From: a bacterium
GTDB lineage: Bacteria; Patescibacteriota; Minisyncoccia; UBA6257; JAGOQP01
Direction: 5' to 3'
Length of the DNA stretch: 55,033 nt
NCBI GenBank assembly: GCA_021780615.1
Contig: JAJXYJ010000020.1
Span: forward strand, 1-55,033
The stretch's first letter is position 1; every line of letters begins with the position of its first letter. The notes under the pieces are model-generated. The model ran no database searches, had not been told where the DNA came from, and saw nothing but the letters and a program-made list of their open reading frames with translations. The translations under genes were made by a program, and so were the position numbers. Below, piece by piece: positions 1 through 6,457 of this stretch.

Positions 1-88
1 ACGAAAAGAGATATATACGCAAGTATATACCACATAATGGAGAAAATGAAAGCGTACAACGCACCCTCTTTATGTCTCTTCATGTCCC

Positions 89-124
89 CCATTACATTTT
101 CAGCGATCGCTGAAAATGTAATGG
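89..124. repeat. 36-bp perfect palindrome, CGATCG centre
   Basis: The sequence reads the same on both strands across 36 bp, centred on CAGCGATCGCTG, with arms CCATTACATTTT and AAAATGTAATGG. It belongs to a family with copies at 21917, 32750, 32814 and 44214, which share CGAYCG at the centre but differ in the arms. There is no T-tract after the hairpin, so it is not a textbook terminator. It could be a protein-binding dyad, an RNA hairpin or a REP-like element. Confidence 0.9.
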
Positions 125-179
125 TAAAAAAAACGAACGCACAATCTACAACACCATAACATCCCCCCTGAAAAGGAAT

Positions 180-235
180 ACACCACATCCGCCCCCCCTT
201 TTTTTATATATAAGAGGGGGGGGCGGATGTGGTGT
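180..235. repeat. Large hairpin with C7/G8 run
   Basis: Arm ACACCACATCCG (180-191) followed by seven C pairs with eight G followed by CGGATGTGGTGT (224-235). The loop is T- and A-rich. The stem is about 19 bp. It lies in the gene-free stretch 1-403 and may end transcription from a gene left of the window. Confidence 0.8.
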
Positions 236-241
236 AAAGAT

Positions 242-273
242 AATCCGCTTTCACCAATGGGTGAAAGCGGATT
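242..273. repeat. 14-bp perfect stem-loop
   Basis: AATCCGCTTTCACC (242-255), loop AATG, then GGTGAAAGCGGATT (260-273). This is the third strong hairpin within 185 nt. The rest of 1-403 holds an AT-rich tract of the TTACC/ATTACT repeat family (275-303) and the relA promoter. I see no gene in it. Confidence 0.8.
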
Positions 274-274
274 G

Positions 275-303
275 AGTTACCAATTACTAGTTACCAGTTA
301 CTT
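275..303. repeat. TTACCAATTACTAGTTACC-type repeat
   Basis: Tandem variants of TTACYARTTAC. Related tracts occur at 44800-44828, 51041-51066, 52862-52899 and 54173-54200, always between genes. It appears to be a short dispersed intergenic repeat of this genome. I do not recognise a function. Confidence 0.65.
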
Positions 304-367
304 ATTCCCTAGTCATAAGTCATGAGAATTTTTTCTTTCCCTCCCCGCTTCTTCCTTTATAACTCCT

Positions 368-396
368 TTGCATTTCCCCTTTCTGTGCCGTAGTAT
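368..396 (+). promoter_or_regulatory. Promoter of the RelA/SpoT gene (leaderless)
   Basis: A -35-like TTGCAT (368-373), a 17-nt spacer and a -10-like TAGTAT (391-396). The ATG at 404 begins 8 nt after the -10 box, which is where transcription would start. This implies a leaderless mRNA and supports 404 as the start. Confidence 0.6.
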
Positions 397-403
397 AAGC
401 ACC

Positions 404-2107
404 ATGCATGATGTGAATGCACTACTTTCCATATACGCGCACAACTTCCCCACGGACCAGGAGGGCGCGACACTCATCAAAAAAGCATACGCCTATGCGT
501 ATGACGCGCATGCGCACCAAAAACGCGCCAATGGAGAAAGTTACATGACGCATGTTTTTCAAACAGCGCTTTCTCTTGCCCGCTGGAAACTTGATGCCGC
601 TACCATTGCGGCGGGATTGCTTCACGACACCATAGAGGATTGCAACATTCCCATCGCAGAAATTACCAAAAATTTTGGCGAAGAAATTTCATTTCTTGTT
701 GAAGGTGTTACTAAACTCAGCACATTGCGCTACCAGGGCATCGAACGCAATGTCGAATCCCTCCGCAAAATGATTCTTGCGGTCACGCATGATTTGCGCG
801 TTATCTTCATTAAATTGGCCGACCGTATGCATAACATGAAGACACTCGCGTCTCTGCCGCCCGCAAAACAAAAACGCATCGCGGCCGAAACCGAAGAAGT
901 GTACGCTCCCCTTGCCTCACGGTTGGGCATGCAAAGTGTTGCTGGTATCTTAGAAGATTTTGCCTTTCCCTATACGCACCCCGAAGCGGCGGCATGGATT
1001 GAAAAAAATATCACCGAATCGTTTCATGAACGTAATCACTACTTAGGACGCGTTCAACCATTTGTTGAAGAACAACTTAAAAAAGTAAATGTTGCCCCCA
1101 TCAGCATTAACTATCGCGCCAAACGTGCCGCAAGTTTATATAAAAAATTACTTCGCTACGATATGGACATAGAACGAGTCTATGACCTCGTTGCCTGTCG
1201 TATTATCGTCAACACCATCGATGAGTGCTACTTGGCGCTGGGAGCCATTCACCAGCTCTGGCGCCCCATGCCAGGACGCATCAAAGACTACATCGCCCTC
1301 CCCAAACCAAACGGGTACCGAAGCCTGCATACAACAGTCTTTTGTTTGGAAAACCGCCCGACCGAATTCCAAATCAGAACCAATGATATGCATGAAGAGT
1401 CAGAATTGGGAAGCGCGGCTCATTGGTTTTACGAAACCAAAAAAGGATCAAAAGAATACCTGCGTAAACAAGCGGCCGAAGTAGATGGAAAAGATGTTTC
1501 TATCGTGCGGCAATTGCAAGAATGGCAAAACCAATTTCCTGGGTCACAGGAATTTATAGAAGCACTGCGTGTGGATCTTTTTTCTGATCGGATTTTTGTA
1601 CTCACGCCAACTGGAGAAGTGATCGATTTACCGGTTACCTCGACCCCCATAGATTTTGCCTACCGCATTCACAGTGAAGTCGGTAACTCATGCATTGGCG
1701 CAAAAGTAAATAATAAAATCGTCCCTTTAGATTACCAACTCCAATCGGGGGACATTGTTGAAATTCTCACACAGAAAAATAAAAAACCATCGGACGCATG
1801 GGTGCAGATGGCAAAAACAAAATACGCAATAAAAAAAATAAAATCATCCGTCAAAAGAAAGATAGCTCTTCCAAAAAAAACGGAATACCGCATTACCTGC
1901 ACCAAGCGTGTGGGTATGCTTAAAGACATTTCAACGGTCTTTTCACGCAATCACATTACCATCACCCACGTACATAGCTTTGATAATGAAAAATTTCCTC
2001 TCATAAAAATAACCGCCGACATTGATACGCGAGAAAAAGCAGAACAAATTTTACTCAAAATACAAAAAGTACAAGACGTCAAAGAAATCAGCTACACACT
2101 GATATAA
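404..2107 (+). CDS. Bifunctional (p)ppGpp synthetase/hydrolase (RelA/SpoT homologue)
   Basis: Makes and degrades the alarmone (p)ppGpp in the cytosol. The order is that of long RSH enzymes: HD hydrolase (about residues 30-180) with H50, H74-D75 in LLHDTIED and D140 in LADRMHNM all present; synthetase (about 225-360) with YDLVACRIIV, GRIKDYIALPKPNGYRSLHT and EFQIRT; TGS (about 395-460); linker; ACT (about 495-565). Both catalytic sites look intact. At 567 aa it is shorter than E. coli RelA or SpoT (over 700 aa), mainly in the C-terminal linker. The ATG at 404 is chosen because the in-frame TTG at 368 lies inside the promoter. It converges on parB, 42 bp away. Many reduced CPR genomes lack a long RSH, so a stringent response here is notable. 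Confidence 0.93.
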   Translation: MHDVNALLSIYAHNFPTDQEGATLIKKAYAYAYDAHAHQKRANGESYMTHVFQTALSLARWKLDAATIAAGLLHDTIEDCNIPIAEITKNFGEEISFLVEGVTKLSTLRYQGIERNVESLRKMILAVTHDLRVIFIKLADRMHNMKTLASLPPAKQKRIAAETEEVYAPLASRLGMQSVAGILEDFAFPYTHPEAAAWIEKNITESFHERNHYLGRVQPFVEEQLKKVNVAPISINYRAKRAASLYKKLLRYDMDIERVYDLVACRIIVNTIDECYLALGAIHQLWRPMPGRIKDYIALPKPNGYRSLHTTVFCLENRPTEFQIRTNDMHEESELGSAAHWFYETKKGSKEYLRKQAAEVDGKDVSIVRQLQEWQNQFPGSQEFIEALRVDLFSDRIFVLTPTGEVIDLPVTSTPIDFAYRIHSEVGNSCIGAKVNNKIVPLDYQLQSGDIVEILTQKNKKPSDAWVQMAKTKYAIKKIKSSVKRKIALPKKTEYRITCTKRVGMLKDISTVFSRNHITITHVHSFDNEKFPLIKITADIDTREKAEQILLKIQKVQDVKEISYTLI

Positions 2108-2149
2108 AAAGAAAGAGGTTTTTAAAAACAATAATCCTTTCCGGAACCG

Positions 2150-3316
2150 TTACACATCTTCTTGACGGCGCGGATAAGGATGCATCTTTTGAGCAATGCC
2201 CAGCGCTTCCTCCGATGAATAGAAATGAATGATAATTTTTCCTCCATTCGCCGATACTTCTACCTGGACCGGCGCTCCCAACATTTCCGATAAATCCCGC
2301 TCTAACTGCTTGAATTCCAAAGCATCCGCCGATGGCCGAGTTACCGTTTCATGGACCGCAGGCATCACAGGCCGCTGAAGCTTCTTTTTTATATCCCGCA
2401 CGCTTAAATTGTTTTTGGTGATGTCATGAAACAACGCTTCTTGCCGTCCCTGATCCTGCACCTGCATCAAAATTCGTGCATGACTTTCATTAATAGTACC
2501 CGCCGAAAGAGCGTCTTGAATGGCACTGGGGAGTGACAAGAGGCGGAGCGTATTTGCCACCGATTCCCTGCTCTTCCCCAAGCGTCCCGCAATTTCTCGC
2601 TGAGTCAAACCAAATTCATCGGACAAGCGCGCATAGGCACGAGCCGTTTCAATAATATTCAAATCCCGTCGCTGGATATTTTCCACAATCGCCATTTCCA
2701 ATGCTTCTGTTTTTTTGAGTGCATTGCGCACCACCACCGGCACCGTCTTAAGTCCTGCCTTACGCGATGCCAAGAGTCGCCGATGTCCCGCAATAAGTTG
2801 ATACGAGACCTTCGTGCCAAAATCAGTTTCCTCTTCCATTTTTGAAACAACTAATGGCTGAAGAATACCAAATTCCCGAATAGAAACCGCCAACTCATTA
2901 AGCGCCTCCTCATTAAATTCAGTGCGTGGCTGATAGGGGTTGATGGTAATTTTATCAAGTTCAATATGAAAAATAGGTCCTGACAACACGGGAATCTCAC
3001 GACTCTCTTGACGAGGAATCGATGGAGGCACTACCGCATCATGAGCAAAAGACTTTTGAGGTGCAACAAATGGATCCGAATTAGAAACGGTATACGGAGC
3101 AGAAAAAGAATCACGATCATCACGATCACGATGCGGTGCGGCAACATCGGGTAGAGGAATAGTAAAGGAACCCAGCACACCCAAACTTTCCCGTTCTTCA
3201 CGAATAAAAGAAGTGGCGTCTATGACATCGTCAAGAACATATTCATCCGACACCGCAGGTGGTGGTGATGATTGATTCTTTTTGGGAATAAGAGATTCAA
3301 GTCCGTGCGCATCCAT
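2150..3316 (-). CDS. parB: Chromosome-partitioning protein ParB
   Basis: A 388-aa ParB/Spo0J CTPase that loads at parS sites and works with ParA in chromosome segregation. The N-terminus GLESLIPKK is typical of chromosomal ParB. A long, probably disordered linker (about 20-120) precedes the core: INPYQPRTEFNEEALNEL, a GHRR version of the usual GERR nucleotide motif, VENIQRRDLNIIETA, and a helix-turn-helix (LTQREIAGRLGKSRESV). A short C-terminal dimerisation domain follows. The ATG at 3316 is chosen over an in-frame TTG at 3334 because GLESLIP normally starts the protein. It lies 54 bp downstream of parA on the same strand, an apparent operon. I did not find a consensus parS (TGTTTCACGTGAAACA) in the window. 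Confidence 0.93.
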   Translation of the reverse strand: MDAHGLESLIPKKNQSSPPPAVSDEYVLDDVIDATSFIREERESLGVLGSFTIPLPDVAAPHRDRDDRDSFSAPYTVSNSDPFVAPQKSFAHDAVVPPSIPRQESREIPVLSGPIFHIELDKITINPYQPRTEFNEEALNELAVSIREFGILQPLVVSKMEEETDFGTKVSYQLIAGHRRLLASRKAGLKTVPVVVRNALKKTEALEMAIVENIQRRDLNIIETARAYARLSDEFGLTQREIAGRLGKSRESVANTLRLLSLPSAIQDALSAGTINESHARILMQVQDQGRQEALFHDITKNNLSVRDIKKKLQRPVMPAVHETVTRPSADALEFKQLERDLSEMLGAPVQVEVSANGGKIIIHFYSSEEALGIAQKMHPYPRRQEDV

Positions 3317-3370
3317 AGTAATACAAGGTAACAACGTCTGTAGTATACAGAAAAATCAAGATAAAAAAAA

Positions 3371-4174
3371 CTAGGGGGTCTGCACACCCAATCCTCCATA
3401 TTGAGGAATAGGCCGTTCTTGGGCGATAATCTCGCGAGCAAGCTGCTCATAGGCACGTGCACCCAATGAACGCGGATCGTATTGGATAATCGGCTTGGCA
3501 AAACTAGGTGCTTCAGCAAGGGTAATGGAACGGGGAATAGTTACGTCAAAAACGTGGTGTGGAAAATGCCGTCGAACTTCTTTTTCCACTTCTCGTGAAA
3601 GCGTTTCACGGCGATTATACATAGTCAACAATGCTCCCGCCACATGAATACGCACTCCCAAGTTGGCATTAATAAGCTCAATCGTCTGAAGCAACTGCCC
3701 CAGTCCCTCAAGACTATAATATTCACTTTGAATGGGAATGAGTACTTCGTCGGCGGCCACAAGCCCATTAACAGTCAATAAACTCAGACTGGGAGGAAGA
3801 TCAATAATGATATACTGATACTGATGCCTGATACGATTAATAAAATGACGTAACACAAATTCACGATCAGGCATATCCATAAGCTCCACCAACGCCCCTG
3901 CCAAATCAGGATTTGCCGGAAGCAGATACAGATGCGGCAGTGCTACCGGACGAATAATAGAGCTATATGCAACACCACCAAAAAGTACATGATAAATACT
4001 TGCCGATAACGTCCGCGGATGGACACCAAAGCCCGACGACGCATTTCCCTGTGGGTCAAAATCAATAACAAGCACCCGCTTCCCCTCAGCAGCTAAGTAT
4101 GCGGCAAGATTGATTGACGTGGTTGTTTTTCCCACTCCTCCTTTTTGATTGGTAACAGCAATAACGCGAGCCAT
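3371..4174 (-). CDS. parA: Chromosome-partitioning ATPase ParA (Soj)
   Basis: A 267-aa deviant-Walker ATPase that binds DNA non-specifically in its ATP dimer form and moves ParB-parS complexes. It begins MARVIAVTNQKGGVGKTTTS, with the signature lysine at K11 and the P-loop lysine at K16. IDFDPQGN (Walker A') and IIIDLPPSL (Walker B) follow. No N-terminal DNA-binding extension is present, so it is the chromosomal Soj type and not a plasmid P1-type ParA. It is the first gene of parA-parB. A TATAAC box ends 8 nt before the ATG, within a TTATAAAG repeat, suggesting a leaderless transcript. Confidence 0.95.
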   Translation of the reverse strand: MARVIAVTNQKGGVGKTTTSINLAAYLAAEGKRVLVIDFDPQGNASSGFGVHPRTLSASIYHVLFGGVAYSSIIRPVALPHLYLLPANPDLAGALVELMDMPDREFVLRHFINRIRHQYQYIIIDLPPSLSLLTVNGLVAADEVLIPIQSEYYSLEGLGQLLQTIELINANLGVRIHVAGALLTMYNRRETLSREVEKEVRRHFPHHVFDVTIPRSITLAEAPSFAKPIIQYDPRSLGARAYEQLAREIIAQERPIPQYGGLGVQTP

Positions 4175-4180
4175 ACAAAT

Positions 4181-4209
4181 AAGTTATAAAGTTATAAAGT
4201 TATAAAGTG
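4181..4209. repeat. AAGTTATAAAGTTATAAAG repeat overlapping the parA promoter
   Basis: Three tandem copies of GTTATAAA. On the minus strand this reads ACTTTATAACTTTATAACTT, and the unit nearest parA gives TATAAC (4188-4183), 8 nt before the ATG. Similar tracts stand before tmRNA (37087-37119), rplT (39342-39404) and the glutaredoxin gene (46777-46805). Confidence 0.7.
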
Positions 4210-4345
4210 AATGCATACCCCAAAACATAAATTATTTTTTCATTCTCATGTGACCACTTTCAACTTTAAACGTGCAGTACATTGCATTGATTTTACCTTA
4301 AAATATTGATACTATCAATGCGGTTTTTCGCAGTAAGAAATATTT

Positions 4346-4391
4346 GCCGAGGTGGCGGTCCGCCAGTCGGCGGATGGTAGACGCACAGGAC
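4346..4391 (+). pseudogene. 5' remnant of a tRNA-Leu gene with a palindromic insert
   Basis: GCCGAGGTGGCGG (4346-4358) and TGGTAGACGCACAGGAC (4375-4391) match exactly the 5' half of the intact tRNA-Leu that begins at 4438. In between, the native AAC is replaced by the 16-nt palindrome TCCGCCAGTCGGCGGA. Homology stops at the start of the anticodon loop; no 3' half follows. It cannot fold as a tRNA, so it is a partial duplication or relic. Confidence 0.85.
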
Positions 4392-4437
4392 ATCGACAAA
4401 TAATATAATGAGGCATGTAATTAATATGTCATCATAA

Positions 4438-4521
4438 GCCGAGGTGGCGGAACTGGTAGACGCACAGGACTCAAAATCCTGCGATCGCAAGGTCATGAGG
4501 GTTCAAGTCCCTCCCTCGGCA
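4438..4521 (+). tRNA. tRNA-Leu(CAA)
   Basis: Acceptor GCCGAGG pairs with CCTCGGC (4514-4520), discriminator A4521. The D-arm has GGTAGACGC. The anticodon stem CAGGA/TCCTG encloses CTCAAAA, giving anticodon CAA for UUG codons. A long variable arm (type II, as expected for Leu) and a T-arm with GTTCAAGTC are present. CCA is not encoded, so a CCA-adding enzyme is needed. The 3' flank CTACTTCGC is the same as that after tmRNA. Confidence 0.95.
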
Positions 4522-4557
4522 CTACTTCGCTTAATCTTCAAAATATATAATACGCCC

Positions 4558-4590
4558 ATCATAAAATCCCCTTGTCGGGGATTTTATGAT
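4558..4590. terminator. Bidirectional terminator between tRNA-Leu and the PAP2 gene
   Basis: A 14-bp stem ATCATAAAATCCCC / GGGGATTTTATGAT with a 5-nt loop. A- and T-rich arms serve both strands. It overlaps the stop codon of the convergent PAP2 gene (4584-4586). Confidence 0.8.
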
Positions 4591-5144
4591 GAAACGACTT
4601 CTGCTTGTTCGCGTTGTTCCTGCGAATTCTTGTATGGCAGTAACTTGAAGTATACGATGGCTATCACACCCACAATCACCATGCCGCCGAGAATATCACC
4701 TGCCCAATGAGCGCCGACAATAACACGAGAAAAACCAGAAATTACCGTTGCAAGCGCAAACCACTTTCCCCACTTCGGATACATCTGCCACACCACCACA
4801 GTCAGTGCAGACATGAACATAGTATGCCCAGAAGGAAATGACGATCCCAATGGACGACTAATAAGTAAATGCAATGAAGGAATTGCTTGAAATGGTCGCG
4901 TACGCTCAAATATCCAATTAAAAAGAGTGTGCATAAACCCCCAACCAATCGCCTCCATAAGAATTATCCGCCAAAAAAACATCCATCGACGTACGCGATC
5001 TTTTTCTTTAAAAAGAAGAACAAAAGCCCCAATGACCAACAGGTCAACGATGTATTGCGCACAAAAAATCCAGAGCCACGAGAGAGCACTGATTGATCCC
5101 AAAGAAAAAAACACTTGTGATAGAACAACATCAATTGACGACAT
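4584..5144 (-). CDS. PAP2-family membrane phosphatase
   Basis: A 186-aa integral membrane phosphatase with the three PAP2 motifs in order: a RTRPF segment (part of KxxxxxxRP), PSGHT, and SRVIVGAHWAGD (SRxxxxxHxxxD). About five hydrophobic segments. Members dephosphorylate lipid diphosphates such as undecaprenyl diphosphate or phosphatidate; the substrate here cannot be read from sequence. The ATG at 5144 is preferred over a TTG at 5165. A second, different PAP2 gene lies at 37933. No other candidate for lipid-carrier recycling (UppP-type) is in the window. Confidence 0.85.
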   Translation of the reverse strand: MSSIDVVLSQVFFSLGSISALSWLWIFCAQYIVDLLVIGAFVLLFKEKDRVRRWMFFWRIILMEAIGWGFMHTLFNWIFERTRPFQAIPSLHLLISRPLGSSFPSGHTMFMSALTVVVWQMYPKWGKWFALATVISGFSRVIVGAHWAGDILGGMVIVGVIAIVYFKLLPYKNSQEQREQAEVVSS

Positions 5145-5186
5145 GGAAGTAGTAATAAACCACAAAAAATAACCTCATCCCTGAGA

Positions 5187-5396
5187 TTATTTCTTCACAA
5201 ACGACATGAGCCCCAAAAAGCGTGACCGCTTAATAGCCTGCGCGAGTTTGCGCTGATGCTTTGCACACGTGGCAGTATGTTGTGGGTCTATGATTTTACC
5301 CTGCCCCGACACAAAGCGCCGCAAAAGTCCGGTATCTTTGTAATCAATATCTTTTAAATTCTGCGAGCAGAAAAAACACTGTTTCATAAAATTCAT
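5187..5396 (-). CDS. rpsR: 30S ribosomal protein S18
   Basis: A 69-aa S18 with the expected core (DYKDTGLLRRFVSGQGKI, then HQRKLAQAIKRSRFLGLM). It binds S6 on the platform of the 30S subunit. It has four cysteines (CFFC near the N-terminus, one at about 44), which could bind zinc. It is the last gene of rpsF-ssb-rpsR, the usual bacterial order. In-frame ATGs at 5396 and 5387 are both possible. Confidence 0.95.
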   Translation of the reverse strand: MNFMKQCFFCSQNLKDIDYKDTGLLRRFVSGQGKIIDPQHTATCAKHQRKLAQAIKRSRFLGLMSFVKK

Positions 5397-5421
5397 CGTT
5401 AGTACGTAATTGTTATATATA

Positions 5422-5913
5422 TTAAAACGGAAGGTCTTCTGGTTTTATCTCATTATCATCAAGTGATATATCCGGAACATCTCCTTCGAGAGAATCGCTA
5501 AACCCTTCTAATGACTCGGCTGATGCGGCAGGAGCGCTCTTTGCTGCGGTAGGACGGGACGATGAAGAGGCAGTAGGCGCGCCACCGCTTCGTGGGCCCA
5601 ACTGAATGCGCTCACAAACAATCTCGGTTGTCCGATGATTCTGCTGATTTGCATCTTTCCACGTCCGTGTCTGTAAACGTCCTTCAATGAGTGCGAGCGA
5701 ACCTTTGGCAAGAAACTGACTAGCAATCTCCGCCTGACGTCCCCATACCACCACATTGTGAAATTCGGTATCCTCCTGTCGCGCACCCGCTTTATCAGTC
5801 CACACCCGATTAGTGGCTACTGAAAAATTAGTTACCGCCTGATTATTGGCAGTCGCCTTGAGCACAATGTCAGAGGTGACGCGACCAATGATAAAAACTT
5901 TGTTGAGATTCAT
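5422..5913 (-). CDS. ssb: Single-stranded DNA-binding protein
   Basis: A 163-aa SSB. The OB fold covers about residues 1-105 (MNLNKVFIIGRVTSD, FHNVVVWGRQAE, LIEGRLQTRTW). A Ser/Ala-rich disordered linker follows, and the acidic tip ends DLPF, matching the conserved DIPF/DLPF peptide that recruits replication and repair enzymes. It lies between rpsF and rpsR. Confidence 0.96.
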   Translation of the reverse strand: MNLNKVFIIGRVTSDIVLKATANNQAVTNFSVATNRVWTDKAGARQEDTEFHNVVVWGRQAEIASQFLAKGSLALIEGRLQTRTWKDANQQNHRTTEIVCERIQLGPRSGGAPTASSSSRPTAAKSAPAASAESLEGFSDSLEGDVPDISLDDNEIKPEDLPF

Positions 5914-5920
5914 ATAAGTA

Positions 5921-5926
5921 AGTATA
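5921..5926 (-). promoter_or_regulatory. -10 element 7 nt before the ssb ATG
   Basis: TATACT on the minus strand, followed by 7 nt and then ATG at 5913. A weak -35 (TTGCTT, 18-nt spacer) is at 5945-5950. It suggests an internal, leaderless ssb transcript inside the rpsF operon. Confidence 0.5.
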
Positions 5927-5959
5927 TACTCCGTGTTTGAAAAAAAGCAACGAGTGATA

Positions 5960-6379
5960 TTACATCAAAATTTCTTCAAGTTTTTTTTCAAGATCCTCAT
6001 TGGTCACCGTGTCTGCCGCTGGCTGTTCTTCTCCTTGTTTTTTCTCGCTCACTCGTCGGGTGGTGTAATCGGTCAACGGACGCGTGTCGCGTGCCGGAGG
6101 ATTAGCGATAATAATAAATCGCAATATGCCACCCTCCAACTGCAGTTCATGATTCAATTCATGAATAACATCAGGCATACCCGAAAAAAGGAGGAATCCA
6201 AAGAACGCTCCTGTTTCTTTTTTAATCGGATACGCAAGCGTCATGCGACGAATATCGCTCTGAAACGATATGTTGCAAGACAGTTTATTAAGCAACGCTA
6301 AAATCGCGGTAATTCCCTGCTCGTCTTTGAGCAAGAAACCTAATTCATATTCTTTTGTATCAAGTATGTCGTGTGTCAT
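5960..6379 (-). CDS. rpsF: 30S ribosomal protein S6
   Basis: A 139-aa S6, longer than the usual ~95-100 aa. It has an N-terminal ferredoxin-like fold (YELGFLLKDEQG, LAYPIKKETGAFFGFLLF, then GGILRFIIIANPP) and a charged C-terminal tail rich in E, K and Q after residue ~105, probably disordered. It pairs with S18, encoded two genes downstream. First gene of the rpsF-ssb-rpsR operon. The divergence from textbook S6 is in the tail and the middle strand; identity is supported by gene order. Confidence 0.9.
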   Translation of the reverse strand: MTHDILDTKEYELGFLLKDEQGITAILALLNKLSCNISFQSDIRRMTLAYPIKKETGAFFGFLLFSGMPDVIHELNHELQLEGGILRFIIIANPPARDTRPLTDYTTRRVSEKKQGEEQPAADTVTNEDLEKKLEEILM

Positions 6380-6457
6380 AAGCTATACAGAACGGATTAC
6401 TAAGAAATAGTGCCTCCGTCCATAACGGCACTACCCTATCATACAATAATAGAAAAC

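Noticed and set aside
275-303. TTACC/ATTACT tracts as a CRISPR array
   Set aside because: Units are short, irregular and without unique spacers, and no cas gene is present.
3593-3612. GTGAAAGCGTTTCAC inside parA as a parS site
   Set aside because: The half-sites are in the opposite order to the parS consensus TGTTTCACGTGAAACA and it lies in coding sequence.
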